Below, piece after piece: positions 1 through 9,764 of a stretch of DNA of 64,000 nucleotides; the first letter of the stretch is position 1; every line of letters begins with the position of its first letter. Source of the stretch: Lewinellaceae bacterium (GTDB lineage Bacteria > Bacteroidota > Bacteroidia > Chitinophagales > Saprospiraceae); assembly GCA_016712415.1 (NCBI GenBank), contig JADJRC010000001.1:248001-312000 (forward strand), written 5' to 3'. Below the pieces are notes generated by a model, which was not told where the DNA came from, did not search any database, and saw only the letters and a program-made list of their open reading frames with translations. The translations under genes were made by a program, and so were the position numbers.

Positions 1-1011
1 GAGCAGCCAGGGCAGAAAGCAAGGCAGGAGCCAGCAGGTATAACCGATGGCAAACGGTATGAGGCCGATCACTATTCCCAGGGCGTCAGTCAGTGCCTGC
101 ACCCCTGCCCCGGAGGCCGTATAAGCACGCAACCCCCGGTCGGTCAGTCCTTCTTTTTGCAGGTTTTCGAAGTATCGGGTTGTTTTTTCCAGGAGTACCT
201 TGTTGTCGAGTTCCGTTGCTGCAATCTTTTTTATCCGGAAAAACGATTCTTGCAAGGGCAGCGGCTCCGCATTTTCCAGCATGGTTTCGATCCTGCCAAT
301 GAACAGTTCGCCCGCCTCGTCGCGGGTGTGGACGGTGAGGGCTGTTACCCTGCGTTGCAGTTCGGCGGTCAGGGTTTCAATGGCTTTTTCTGGATTCTGC
401 TGCCAGTCGCCGGACCATTCGCGGACGTAAACAGGTTCGCCGGCATGCACGACCACATCGCTGCGGAACAGGTTCGGCGCGGAATAGGAGAGCCCGACAG
501 GTATGATTTTTACGTCCTTTTTCCAGTCGTTGCGCGCCTCGACGCCAAAGGCAATGCGGGCGGCTCCGGTTTTGAACTCCCGCACCCAGCGGTTCATCCA
601 ACTCGTGCCTTCCGCCGCGATAAACAACACACCGTTCTGTTCCAGGTGCCGGAACGACTGCTCAAATGCAGCGTTGTTGTCGCGCGATTCTCCATCGGCT
701 ACATCTTCACGGCGTTTGACAGGAATACAGAACAATTTCGTGAACAGCCACCTGCTCACCGGGTGCCGGAACAGCCCGTAATTGGCCAGAAAGAACATTT
801 CCTGCCTGACCTGTATGCCGGGGTTGAACACATCCAGGAGCGTGCTGGGGTGGTTGGTGATCACGATGGCCGGACCGTCGAAGCGAAAATTTTCTTCCCC
901 GAGCACAATACGGCGGCGATAAAAAATACTGACGCCCAGCCATCCCAGGGTGCGCAGGATAAAGTAAACAAGGCGGAGAACAGGATGCAGGTGAATGTTG
1001 CGGTAGGGCAT
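1..1011 (-). CDS. PlsC-type 1-acyl-glycerol-phosphate acyltransferase family protein (C-terminus outside window)
   Basis: The reverse strand reads from an ATG at 1011, directly after an in-frame TAG, to the window edge (337 codons, no stop). The N-terminus carries a hydrophobic stretch, then the acyltransferase block NHPSTLLD (H and D of the NHx4D motif) and FIAAEGTS (the EGT block), both typical of the PlsC/LPLAT fold that transfers acyl chains in phospholipid synthesis at the inner membrane. A long C-terminal part with a hydrophobic tail follows, as in larger Bacteroidota members of this family. Substrate cannot be told from sequence. The end is missing because the window begins here. Confidence 0.85.
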   Translation of the reverse strand, partial: MPYRNIHLHPVLRLVYFILRTLGWLGVSIFYRRRIVLGEENFRFDGPAIVITNHPSTLLDVFNPGIQVRQEMFFLANYGLFRHPVSRWLFTKLFCIPVKRREDVADGESRDNNAAFEQSFRHLEQNGVLFIAAEGTSWMNRWVREFKTGAARIAFGVEARNDWKKDVKIIPVGLSYSAPNLFRSDVVVHAGEPVYVREWSGDWQQNPEKAIETLTAELQRRVTALTVHTRDEAGELFIGRIETMLENAEPLPLQESFFRIKKIAATELDNKVLLEKTTRYFENLQKEGLTDRGLRAYTASGAGVQALTDALGIVIGLIPFAIGYTCWLLPCFLPWLL

Positions 1012-1060
1012 CTATGAGCGTGTTTAACCCTGCAAATGTAGCAGTCCCCGCCAAAATACC

Positions 1061-3811
1061 TTACCGTACTACCGTCACATCGCCATCATAGGGCAGTTCC
1101 TGCTGGTCTACGAAACGCACCAGGGCGTACCAGGTAAATACGCCGGTCACTTTATCGCCCTTGTAGGTGCCATCCCAGCCGAAGTTGGGTTCGTTGAGCG
1201 GAAAATCTTCCCGCTCGAATATCAGTTCTCCCCAGCGATCATAAATACGAAGCAGGGATATCTGTGTGGCTGCGGGACCGCTGAAGCCGGTAAAGTGATC
1301 GTTGGGATATGCTTTGTCGGGCGCAAACACATTCGGGAAATATATCGGGCGGGAATTATTGACCCGTATATTGACCGTATCGAACGCCATACAACCGTCC
1401 TCATCGGTGATCTTGACAATATAGAGCTGGCTGTTGACAGCTGTTATCGTCGGTTCTGCTTCTGTCACGTCGCTGATGCCCAAAGGGGGAGTCCATTCAA
1501 ATATGACGGGCCGGCCTGATGGCGCCGTGATCGTGGTGATATCGATGGTAAAGCCCAGATCAAGGAGGGTATCTGCCGGTTCGGCGGCGACAATGAGTTG
1601 CGGCGGTTGCACAATCGTGGCAAAAACGGAATCCTGACAACCCGCCGAGTCTTTGACTTTAACCCAATAGTCGCCGGCGGGCAAACCGGTCAGCGGACTG
1701 GCGGTAAAAAAGGTCAGGCCGTCGGCACTATACATATAACCGGGTCTTCCGCCGGTGCCTTGCACATCGATTTCCCCGGTAGGGATACCATTGCACAGCA
1801 GGTCGACTACACCCAGCAGGTCGATCCCCACATCCGGCGGTTCAATGATAAATACGCCGCCGGTGATGGTACAGCCGTTGCCGTCGGTTACCGTCACGTC
1901 GTACTGTCCCTGGGTCAGTCCGGAAGCCTCCGGCTCCGTCTGTGCATTGGACCACTGGTATCCGTAATTCCCGACACCTCCGGATGGTTCTGCAATTGCG
2001 ATACCGTCGTTGGCGCCAAAGCAGGAAATGTCAATGGTATCCAGGACCAATTGCAGCGGAGCGTTGTCTGTCACGGTTACGGTAAAGGCGCCGCCGCACA
2101 ACACATCGTCCATAGCGGTAACCGTATAAACGCCTGCGCCATACCCGCCCTGGGTATTATTCGGAACCGGCCCGCTGCCCCAGTCAAACAGGATTGGCGG
2201 TTTTCCGTTGGTGATATTCAGGGTAATAATAGCATTGTCATCGCCGAAGCAAAGGGGTGGGGTCACGGTTGCCTCGGCGGTAAGTATCCTTTCCTGCACA
2301 TCTATCGACAGGTTGGTTCTGCAATTATTGGCGTCCTGAATGACGAGGGTATAAACGCCTACGCCAAGGCTGTCGAGCGTATTATCGGTGATAAAAGGGC
2401 CGTTATTCCAACTGAACAGGTAGGGTGGGGTGCCGCTGGTGATATTGTCGATGGTGACGGCGCCATTGGCGGCGCCGTTGCAGTCGGGTGCCGCGATCAC
2501 GGTATCCACTTCGACATCGGGGTAGATGAGTGCGTTTTGTATCTGGGTGACCTTACACCCGAGATCAGTTTCGAGGGTTAGAACCACGGGGTGCAGTCCG
2601 GGCGTGTTGAATGCGACGGTATGCGGCCCCTGGCCGGTAGCCGTTTGCGGTGCGGCATCGGCGCCGAAACTCCAGTTCCAGCCGGTAATGCTGCCGATAG
2701 GGAAGGTGGAGGCGTCGATCACGCTTACCGGCGTGCCGAGGCATACGGCCTGCGGATCGGTGGTAAATTGAGCCGTTGGACCAAGAAACTGGCCGGTTCC
2801 GCCAAAGGATACGGAGAAACCGTTTCCCGAAAGGGAGAAGTTGTTGACAACCAGGGCGTAGGTTTCGCCGGCTATCATATCCAGCGGTTTGAGCCAGGCA
2901 TCATCGCCGGGTTCGGAGCAGCCTGCGTCTTCGCTGATATCCGGATCGCCGGCACGCAATCCGGTAGGGCCGAGGCAGGCGGCGGAGTTGATATTTTGCG
3001 ATTGACCGGAAGCCATGCAGCGCAACACCTGTTTGCCCTGGCAGTTGCCGATACCATTGGGGAGCCGGTAAACGACAAAGTCCAGGTCGTCGGGGCCGTT
3101 CAGCGGCGTGAGGGTAAATTCGAGGGTTCCGGATTGCGAGCAGGTCCACACAAACCAGGTGGAATTCGACTCTTTTATCCCCGGCACCCCGTTGTCAAAG
3201 CAGGTAGCATCCTCCATTTCGAGGTTGTCCTGCCCGGCGCCAACTACGCTTTGCACAACAAAAGAAGACTTGTCGCACAGGATGGATGATTGCGGGCAAT
3301 CGGAAGTGGGTTCAACAGGCGGGTTGTAGTTGTTGATGCAGACCTGAAAAGTACCGGTCTGTCCCGCAGCGCCTTGTACTCGAATCAGGTAGGTGGACCC
3401 CACAAAGAGCCCGCCTTCATAGGCTTCCGCAATATTGAAATTGCCTGTCGACGATTGACATTCCAGTTCGTTGAGGGTGCCGCCGCAGTTGCCGAAGTAC
3501 AGCGCGACCTGCGGATCCTGCAGGGTGCCGCCTGGGGCCTGCTGCGTGGCTCCGCGTATCGTAATGGTGACGTCGGTGGCTTGCGGGGTGAAGGAAAACC
3601 ATACATCGCTCCCCGTTGTTGCCCCGAAACAGGTGGCCGGGCCATATGTGGAAGGCGTTGCGCCGGCATTGGTATATGCCCCCGGCTGGCTGCACCAGTT
3701 GGCCACGTCGGTGATGACGATCGGGCTGGTGCATTCATCGTTGGAAGGCTGTGCTGTGGCGATAACTATTCGGAAAACAGATAGGGTTAAAACGAGTGCA
3801 AGTTTTCTCAT
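1061..3811 (-). CDS. T9SS type B sorted adhesin with PKD domain and SprB-like repeats
   Basis: The 916-residue protein starts with a signal peptide ending in IATAQ. Two cysteine-containing beta domains follow (about 25-165 and 168-340), then a PKD-like domain (about 345-430, GWNWSFGADAAP) and a run of SprB-like repeats built on the pattern CNGxxNGxxxxxxxxGxPPYxFxW (about 440-740). The C-terminal ~90 residues (PIYFPNVFAPD, then IYDRWGELIF and FxWDGTYKG) match the type B sorting domain associated with gliding motility. The protein is therefore probably exported by the type IX system and held at the cell surface, perhaps in adhesion. It is a single transcription unit, with about 50 bp separating it from the acyltransferase downstream. 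Confidence 0.85.
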   Translation of the reverse strand: MRKLALVLTLSVFRIVIATAQPSNDECTSPIVITDVANWCSQPGAYTNAGATPSTYGPATCFGATTGSDVWFSFTPQATDVTITIRGATQQAPGGTLQDPQVALYFGNCGGTLNELECQSSTGNFNIAEAYEGGLFVGSTYLIRVQGAAGQTGTFQVCINNYNPPVEPTSDCPQSSILCDKSSFVVQSVVGAGQDNLEMEDATCFDNGVPGIKESNSTWFVWTCSQSGTLEFTLTPLNGPDDLDFVVYRLPNGIGNCQGKQVLRCMASGQSQNINSAACLGPTGLRAGDPDISEDAGCSEPGDDAWLKPLDMIAGETYALVVNNFSLSGNGFSVSFGGTGQFLGPTAQFTTDPQAVCLGTPVSVIDASTFPIGSITGWNWSFGADAAPQTATGQGPHTVAFNTPGLHPVVLTLETDLGCKVTQIQNALIYPDVEVDTVIAAPDCNGAANGAVTIDNITSGTPPYLFSWNNGPFITDNTLDSLGVGVYTLVIQDANNCRTNLSIDVQERILTAEATVTPPLCFGDDNAIITLNITNGKPPILFDWGSGPVPNNTQGGYGAGVYTVTAMDDVLCGGAFTVTVTDNAPLQLVLDTIDISCFGANDGIAIAEPSGGVGNYGYQWSNAQTEPEASGLTQGQYDVTVTDGNGCTITGGVFIIEPPDVGIDLLGVVDLLCNGIPTGEIDVQGTGGRPGYMYSADGLTFFTASPLTGLPAGDYWVKVKDSAGCQDSVFATIVQPPQLIVAAEPADTLLDLGFTIDITTITAPSGRPVIFEWTPPLGISDVTEAEPTITAVNSQLYIVKITDEDGCMAFDTVNIRVNNSRPIYFPNVFAPDKAYPNDHFTGFSGPAATQISLLRIYDRWGELIFEREDFPLNEPNFGWDGTYKGDKVTGVFTWYALVRFVDQQELPYDGDVTVVR

Positions 3812-4030
3812 GGCACGCTGTATTTATTAAAGTATTAGAGGGGAGGGTTAACCGGTCCCTTCAAAGACGCAATTTACCCCTGTTTTGTTGGTTGGTTGTT
3901 GTGTCAAAGTTTTCTTAAAACTCTCAAATGGCCTGTTTACTTTAAAACAGTCCCAATAATCCGACAAAACGCCGCAAATTAGCAAATTACGGTTCCCGGT
4001 AAAAATTCTACATTTGCCTCTTTGGGGGTT

Positions 4031-4137
4031 ACGGGTTGATGGTTACGGGTTTCCCAAACGTTGAAACCTTTAAACCCGAAACCAGTAACCCGAAACCCGA
4101 AACCCGAAACCCGACCCCCCCCAACCCGAAACCCTTA
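4031..4137. repeat. ACCCGAA heptanucleotide repeat with inverted partner, intergenic 3812-4148
   Basis: The 337-bp gap between the divergent adhesin and pssA has no gene. At 4074-4115 there are six consecutive 7-bp units, four of them reading ACCCGAA or one base off. A further unit follows the C-run at about 4122. Upstream at 4031-4052 lies GGGTTACGGGTT-type sequence in the opposite sense, so the region can fold on itself. A TACATTTG box at 4009-4016 resembles a Bacteroidota -7 element and could start pssA transcription, but no clear -33 TTG is seen. Confidence 0.7.
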
Positions 4138-4148
4138 AACGATAGATT

Positions 4149-4892
4149 ATGTCCCGGCATATTCCCAATCTTCTTACGTTAAGTAATTTGTTTTGTGGCT
4201 GTTGCGCCCTGATGTATACCTTGAACGGTTTCACGGTCACGGCCGCCTGGTTTTTGCTGGGGTGTTTTGTTTTCGATTATGCCGACGGGATGACGGCCAG
4301 GGCATTGGGTATTGCATCACCGCTGGGCAAACAACTCGACTCGCTTGCTGATGTGGTCAGTTTCGGGGTTGTGCCTGGCGCCATGCTGTTCATGTTGCTG
4401 AACAATGCTTATTGGGACAAATCTAATCCCGACAGTAACCTTTTACCGGCCTATTGGTCGGCCAACATAAACCCTGCCGCGCTGCCCGCCTTCGTGTTGG
4501 CCATGTTTGCCGCCATGCGGCTGGGAAAATTTAACATCGACACACGGCAATCCACATACTTTATCGGGCTGAGTACGCCGGCTTGCACCGTGTTTGTGCT
4601 GGGATTGGCCCTGGCGGCCTATCACGACAGGTTCGGTCTGAAAACGACCATTGAAAACCAGTGGGTGATATACGGGCTGATTGCCCTGCTTTCCTGGCTG
4701 ATGAACAGCGAGATACCCATGTTCGGCATGAAGATCAAGTCGTTTGACATGCGCAGCAACGCTTTTTCAATGATCTTTTTGGCAGTCTTTCTGGCATTGG
4801 TTTTTTCCCTGAAGGAACTGGCTTTTTCTGCCGTGATCATATTTTATGTTTTGATTTCTATCTTTTTGAAAGACAAGGTTTTAGCCACCTGA
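4149..4892 (+). CDS. pssA: CDP-diacylglycerol--serine O-phosphatidyltransferase
   Basis: This 247-residue multi-spanning membrane protein has the complete CDP-alcohol phosphatidyltransferase motif DG(x)2AR(x)8G(x)3D(x)3D: DYADGMTAR near residue 38, then G, D and D spaced exactly as required. It condenses CDP-diacylglycerol with serine to give phosphatidylserine, the precursor of phosphatidylethanolamine. Motif position near the N-terminus and about six to eight hydrophobic helices fit PssA type II rather than a PgsA. It starts with ATG at 4149 and is followed 70 bp later by purS on the same strand. Confidence 0.9.
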   Translation: MSRHIPNLLTLSNLFCGCCALMYTLNGFTVTAAWFLLGCFVFDYADGMTARALGIASPLGKQLDSLADVVSFGVVPGAMLFMLLNNAYWDKSNPDSNLLPAYWSANINPAALPAFVLAMFAAMRLGKFNIDTRQSTYFIGLSTPACTVFVLGLALAAYHDRFGLKTTIENQWVIYGLIALLSWLMNSEIPMFGMKIKSFDMRSNAFSMIFLAVFLALVFSLKELAFSAVIIFYVLISIFLKDKVLAT

Positions 4893-4962
4893 TCACTTCG
4901 CGGGGCCAGGATGTCCCGTGTCATTCATAACCAGTACTCAAGCATTCGTATAACCAGCACAC

Positions 4963-5214
4963 ATGAAATTCGTTGCAGAAATAGATATCATGCCCCACAA
5001 AGAACTGCTCGATCCCCAGGGTAAGGCAGTCGTAAACAACCTCAGCCACCTCGACTTGTCCGGCGTGACGGATGTGCGCATCGGCAGGCACGTAACAATG
5101 AGCCTCGATGCCGCTTCGGAAGAGGAGGCCCGGCAAACGGTGGATACCGCGTGCCGCAAACTGCTGGCCAATGTGATCGTGGAAACGTTTACATTTAGTT
5201 TGGCAGCGCTGTAG
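4963..5214 (+). CDS. purS: Phosphoribosylformylglycinamidine synthase subunit PurS
   Basis: The 83-residue protein has the usual PurS length and pattern: an N-terminal strand (MKFVAEIDIMPH), the conserved LDPQGKAV segment, then DVRIGRHVTMSLD and a C-terminal ANVIVETF block. PurS links PurL and PurQ in the FGAM synthase complex of purine synthesis. The partner genes are not nearby. A downstream palindromic element (5255-5322) may end the transcript. Confidence 0.88.
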   Translation: MKFVAEIDIMPHKELLDPQGKAVVNNLSHLDLSGVTDVRIGRHVTMSLDAASEEEARQTVDTACRKLLANVIVETFTFSLAAL

Positions 5215-5254
5215 CGGGCGTCGCGTAAGCCTCCTGACAGGTTTTATGTTTTGG

Positions 5255-5322
5255 GACAGGATTTACATGATTTTCAACAGCGGAGTTGCCTTATTCATCC
5301 TGTATATCCTGTAAATCCTGTC
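5255..5322. repeat. Dispersed palindromic element, copy 1
   Basis: GACAGGATTTACA at 5255-5267 is the exact reverse complement of TGTAAATCCTGTC at 5310-5322, with a 42-nt loop that itself ends in ATCCTGTATATCC. A second element with 15-bp arms of the same sequence lies at 38347-38418. Both are intergenic. Confidence 0.7.
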
Positions 5323-5392
5323 TAAACATATCACTTCCTGTCAAAAGCGTATTTTCCAAACACCCACATCGACCTCCAAACGCCCAACGAAT

Positions 5393-6058
5393 ATGCTTTA
5401 CATCGTTCCAACACCTATCGGCAACCTTGAGGATATTACGCTGCGGGCGCTGCGCATACTGAAAGAGGTGTCTCTTGTTCTGGCAGAAGATACCCGTACC
5501 AGCCGGCGGCTGCTGGATCATTACGGGATTTCGACGCCCATGCGGGCATTCCACGCGCACAATGAACACGCCGTGGTGGAGCGGGTGGCCGACGAGCTGG
5601 CATCGGGTGCGGATATGGCGCTGGTTTCGGATGCGGGCACGCCGGGCATCAGCGACCCCGGTTTTTTGCTCGCACGGGCCTGCGTGCAGCGGGGCGTACG
5701 TGTGGAGTGCCTGCCCGGCGCAACGGCTTTTGTTCCGGCTCTGGTGGCGAGCGGCCTCCCCTGCGATACCTTTCATTTTGAGGGATTTCTTCCCCACAAA
5801 AAAGGCCGGCAAACCCGACTCAAATACCTGAGCGCACTGCCCTGTACCTTCGTGTTATACGAATCGCCTTTCCGGTTGCTGAAATGTCTCGATGAACTGA
5901 TTGCAGTGTGCGGCCCTGAACGGCCCGCCTGTGTGGCAAGGGAGATCAGCAAACTCCATGAAGAGGTAAAAACCGCCTCGCTTGCAGCGCTGAAAGCGCA
6001 TTTTTCCAAAAAAGAAGTAAAAGGAGAGATTGTTGTAGTGGTAGGCGGTATTCAGTAG
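5393..6058 (+). CDS. rsmI: 16S rRNA (cytidine(1402)-2'-O)-methyltransferase
   Basis: The 221-residue protein opens with LYIVPTPIGNLEDITLRAL, then AEDTRTSRRLLDHYGI, the SDAGTPGISDPG loop (near residue 82) and PGATAFVPALVASGLPC. These are the hallmarks of RsmI in the tetrapyrrole methylase fold. It 2'-O-methylates C1402 of 16S rRNA using SAM. The length is at the short end for the family but normal for Bacteroidota. It converges on the DUF4175 gene across a repeat-filled spacer. Confidence 0.92.
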   Translation: MLYIVPTPIGNLEDITLRALRILKEVSLVLAEDTRTSRRLLDHYGISTPMRAFHAHNEHAVVERVADELASGADMALVSDAGTPGISDPGFLLARACVQRGVRVECLPGATAFVPALVASGLPCDTFHFEGFLPHKKGRQTRLKYLSALPCTFVLYESPFRLLKCLDELIAVCGPERPACVAREISKLHEEVKTASLAALKAHFSKKEVKGEIVVVVGGIQ

Positions 6059-6389
6059 GCAGTATTCAGTTGGCAGTGGCAGTTGGCAGTGGCAGTAGCA
6101 GTTGGCAGTGGCAGTTGGCAGTGGCGCACCATTTTCTGGTATTGCTGCCACAGGGGTCCGAAACATGGGAAAATGTAATAGAACCTGTGACCCGCAGCGT
6201 AAAGATAAATGCAACCACCCTGAATCATTTCCATACGAATCAGGCGAAAACTGAAATGATTTCAAGATTTCGGACACCTGTGCCATTACTGCCAACTGCT
6301 ACTGCCAACTGCTACTGCCAACTGCTACTGCCAACTGAATACTGCCTACTGCCAACTGCTACTGCCAACTGAATACTGCCTACTGCCAA
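6059..6389. repeat. Paired inverted arrays of a 13-bp (7+6) GGCAGT repeat
   Basis: This 330-bp gap between convergent genes holds TGGCAGT/GGCAGT units at 6072-6125 and the opposite sense (ACTGCCA/ACTGCT) at 6288-6389. Units alternate 7 and 6 bases, giving a 13-bp period. The two arrays are inverted relative to each other, so a long stem-loop is possible around the roughly 160-bp unique core. The same 13-bp unit builds the large array at 18521-18983. No coding potential is apparent. Confidence 0.85.
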
Positions 6390-9300
6390 CTATTTTGCTC
6401 CTTTCAGATATTCCTCCACCAGTTGTTTGTAATAAGGCTTTAAGGCCGGTGATACGGTGCGGAACTGCTCGATTTCGGCGCGGCGTTTTTTCAGGTATTC
6501 TTCCAGCGCCGGCGGCATTTTGGCGGGCTGCTGTTTGGCGGCTTCGGCCTGCCGCTGGTCGTCCTGTTCGCGTTCGCGTTCGGCTTTTTCGTGTTCGAGC
6601 AGACGCGTGAGTATCTCCTGCTGGCGTTTGAGCATTTCGTTGTTGAGGCGTTTGTTGACAAGGTCGGTTTCGATCTTGTTCATGCCGTCCATGATCTCGT
6701 CGAGCACCTTGTCCCCTTTGCCCTGTTCCTGTTTTTGCTTCTGCATTTCGCGCAGGGCATTGCGGAGCGCGGCCTGTTTTGCGGCCATTTTGGCGAACTC
6801 CTCACTGGTGCCCGGCTGTCCCTGCTGCCCTTCCCCCTGTTGTCCCGGCTTGGAGCCTTTGGCCTGCTTGTCGAGCCGTTCCTTGAGGTCTTTCATGATC
6901 TTGTTCAGGTCTTCCTGGCCCTTGCTGATCTTGTCTTTGGGTTCTCCCTTGTTCTTGCCTTTGCCTTCACCCTGCCCTTTGCCGGGCTTCTGACAGGCCT
7001 GGTTGCCGGGCATCATGCTGCTCATCTGTTGCTGCATTTGCTCCATGATTTCGGAAAGCATGAGGGCAAGGTCGTTGAGCCCTTTCATGCTGTACTGCTG
7101 GTGTTCGTTGGCCATGTCGACGCGGCGTTCTTCCAGTTCTTCCAGGCTGTTGCGGATGGAGGCCTTTATTTCAGTGACCTTTTCCGTGATGATGCTTTCG
7201 ATCTGGAAGTTTCGGCTGGCGAGCGCCTGAAGGCTGTCCTCCACCAGTTTGAAATCGTCCTTGATTTTGTATTGCTCCTGGGCCAGTTCGACGTAACGCG
7301 GGGTATTGACGGTCGTTTTATCGACATCGTTCATGTTCTGTTCCTGTGCAAATGACAAGCCGACGAGGTTTTCCAGCAATTGCCGCAGCGCCTTGATGTC
7401 TTCTTCCATTTGCTCCATTTCGCCGGCCTGGCTGTTCTGCTTCATCTTGTTGGCCATATTTTTCATCTTGTTGGCCGCCGACTTCTGCTTTTTGCCGGCA
7501 CTTTTTTTCTGGCTCTGGTTCAGGTCCTGCTTGGCATCCTTCATATCCTTCTTCGTATCCTTCATGTCCTCCTTGTTGTCCTCGATTTTTTCCGGACGCT
7601 TGAGTTCCTCGTTCTTTTTGAGCAACTCTTCCATTTTCTTCTCAATTTCTTCAAATTTCTTGTTCAACTCATCCTGTTCCTGTTTGAGTTGCTCGTCGCT
7701 CTTTTTCGATTCTTCGGTCTCCTTCGCCAGTTCCTCCTGTTCCTTGGCCAGTTCCTCCATCTGCTCGATCGTTTCATTGAGCATATTCTCCACCTCCAGT
7801 TGCTTGTACAGTTCCTGCAGGCGTTCGAGCTCTTTGCTCATGTCCTCGGTGTTGAGTTGCATTTGCTCCATTTGGTCGAGCATTTGCTCTTTATTCATTT
7901 CCTGGAGCAACTTCTGGATATCGTCAATGAGTTGCTTCATCTCTTCCGACATGGTGTCCTCGAAAAGTTTTTCCAGTTTTTCCTGCTTTTGCTGCTGGTC
8001 TTCAGTTTGCTGATTGAAGTCCTGCTGCTGCTGTTTATTCTCGTCAAAATTCTGCTTGGCCTCTTCTATCTGCTTTTGCAGCTGTTTCTGGCGGTCGAGC
8101 AGCTTTTCCATCTCTTTGCGGGTCTGCCAGTCCATCTCTTTCTTTTGCAGCACCTTTTCGCGCAGTTTCTTCAATTCTTCCTGCACTTTGAGGCTTTCCT
8201 TCAGCGCTTTCTCCAGGTCTTTTTTGATCTCTTCGCTGTTTTGCGACTGCTGCTGGCGGAATTCGTCGAGCGAAGGCATGCGGTATTGCATGAGTCCGGT
8301 ACGCGCGCTTTTGGCGCCATTGACGCCGTCGTTGTCGAACACCTCGAAATAGTACGTGACCTCATCGCCCGGCTCCAGGCTCAGGTTGCGGACGTCCCAG
8401 TTGTATTCGTACTGGATCTGTTTACCGGCCTGCTTTTCTATTTTTACCGTATTCATCGGCATCTGGCCGCCTTTGGCTTTTTTGACCTGGTAGTTGAAGG
8501 TCAGGTTGGTCAGGCCGTAGTCGTCGGAAGCGTCGCCGGCGAAAAAGGACATTTTCACGTTGGCGCTGTCCTTGAATTCTTCCACCGAAATCTGCGGGTG
8601 CAAGTCGGGAATGACCGTGATGGTATATCCAACCGAGTCGGCGCCTTTCAGCAGGGCATTGCTGAGGTAAACTTTATAGGATTCATCCCGGAGCGCCCGG
8701 CGGCTGAACTGGAACAATTCGTCGTCGAAGCGTTTGCTTTCCGCATTCGGATCATTGCCGAAGCGCAGGAAGAGGTTGTCTGTATTCTGGGCGTTGAACA
8801 CCCAGCCGATATTGGTGCCCTGCGGCACGACGAGGTCGCCGACGTTGGACAGTTCTTCTGTGGCGCGACCGATATAGGCCGGGAAATTCAGTTTGGTGCT
8901 GAACGAGAGGATATTGGGCTTCCTGAGCACTTCCAGCGTATAATCCGTGCTTTCAATGGCGCCTGAAAATAATTTGAACTCTGTATCCTTCTGGACGTTG
9001 ACAAAACGGTAGGAAAATTCGTCGGGCGCGTCTTTGGTGAGGCGGTACTGTACATTGCCCAGGCTGATGAATATTTCGTTGGGCAGGGCGCTCCCGTCTA
9101 CTTTCACCTTCAGCAGGTAATCGGAGAACTGCACGGCCTTCAGGCTGTCGGGATTGATCAGAAACTTAAAGGGCGCCGGTTTTTCAAATTTTGTGGTGCT
9201 GTTCCAGAGGCGCTTCGTGCCTTCCTTCAGGATATTGGGGGCGCCGAGCAAAAGAAACAACAGGAGCATGACCGGCGGCAGGGCATAGCGCAGGTATTTC

Positions 9301-9764
9301 CGGTTTTTACCCAGGTCTATGGCTGCCTGGAAAGACACAAGCCGTATGTCATTGCTTTTCTGATTAATACTGGCGTTGATCAGATCGGCATAGATGGCAT
9401 TGTTCGACTGCTGCTTTAACTGCAGGATATTGAGCAACTTGTCTTTTACATCGGTGAAGTGGCTGCCGATGATCTGCGCGGCCTGTTCATGGCTGATCAC
9501 TTTCCCGAGGTGGAAATAGTGCATCAGGGGAAGTGCCACCCAGCGGTACAGGGCTGCGCCGCTCAGGGCCAGAAATCCCCAGAACATGGCCGTCCGAACC
9601 CCCGTTCCAAAGTACAAATAGTACTCCGCCACGTTGAGCAGAATAAACAGCCCAAGCACGGCGCCAACCGTATAGAGTGCACCGCGCAGCAGCTGGTTGA
9701 TATAAAACTTGCGGATAAATCCGTCCAACTTCTCGATGAGCAGGGAATAATTGTCTTTCAGCAT
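6390..9764 (-). CDS. DUF4175 family membrane protein with long coiled coil
   Basis: This is a 1124-residue protein with two membrane helices near the N-terminus (about 27-48 and 58-78) and a third near 160-178, after the cytosolic-looking segment with EQAAQIIGSHF. An extracytoplasmic beta-rich region follows (about 200-480). From about 500 to 800 the sequence is extremely rich in K, E and Q and clearly coiled-coil. A low-complexity G/K/Q region lies near 930-1010, then a basic, alanine-rich tail. The layout is that of the large Bacteroidota DUF4175 proteins; molecular function is unknown. It starts with ATG at 9764. Confidence 0.8.
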   Translation of the reverse strand: MLKDNYSLLIEKLDGFIRKFYINQLLRGALYTVGAVLGLFILLNVAEYYLYFGTGVRTAMFWGFLALSGAALYRWVALPLMHYFHLGKVISHEQAAQIIGSHFTDVKDKLLNILQLKQQSNNAIYADLINASINQKSNDIRLVSFQAAIDLGKNRKYLRYALPPVMLLLFLLLGAPNILKEGTKRLWNSTTKFEKPAPFKFLINPDSLKAVQFSDYLLKVKVDGSALPNEIFISLGNVQYRLTKDAPDEFSYRFVNVQKDTEFKLFSGAIESTDYTLEVLRKPNILSFSTKLNFPAYIGRATEELSNVGDLVVPQGTNIGWVFNAQNTDNLFLRFGNDPNAESKRFDDELFQFSRRALRDESYKVYLSNALLKGADSVGYTITVIPDLHPQISVEEFKDSANVKMSFFAGDASDDYGLTNLTFNYQVKKAKGGQMPMNTVKIEKQAGKQIQYEYNWDVRNLSLEPGDEVTYYFEVFDNDGVNGAKSARTGLMQYRMPSLDEFRQQQSQNSEEIKKDLEKALKESLKVQEELKKLREKVLQKKEMDWQTRKEMEKLLDRQKQLQKQIEEAKQNFDENKQQQQDFNQQTEDQQQKQEKLEKLFEDTMSEEMKQLIDDIQKLLQEMNKEQMLDQMEQMQLNTEDMSKELERLQELYKQLEVENMLNETIEQMEELAKEQEELAKETEESKKSDEQLKQEQDELNKKFEEIEKKMEELLKKNEELKRPEKIEDNKEDMKDTKKDMKDAKQDLNQSQKKSAGKKQKSAANKMKNMANKMKQNSQAGEMEQMEEDIKALRQLLENLVGLSFAQEQNMNDVDKTTVNTPRYVELAQEQYKIKDDFKLVEDSLQALASRNFQIESIITEKVTEIKASIRNSLEELEERRVDMANEHQQYSMKGLNDLALMLSEIMEQMQQQMSSMMPGNQACQKPGKGQGEGKGKNKGEPKDKISKGQEDLNKIMKDLKERLDKQAKGSKPGQQGEGQQGQPGTSEEFAKMAAKQAALRNALREMQKQKQEQGKGDKVLDEIMDGMNKIETDLVNKRLNNEMLKRQQEILTRLLEHEKAEREREQDDQRQAEAAKQQPAKMPPALEEYLKKRRAEIEQFRTVSPALKPYYKQLVEEYLKGAK

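Noticed and set aside
1598..2581. 327-codon forward frame
   Set aside because: Antisense shadow of the type B sorted adhesin; no family resemblance.
7380..8966. Long forward frame (528 codons) rich in Leu and Phe
   Set aside because: Exact antisense of the K/E/Q-rich coiled coil of the DUF4175 gene, which produces hydrophobic mirror frames.
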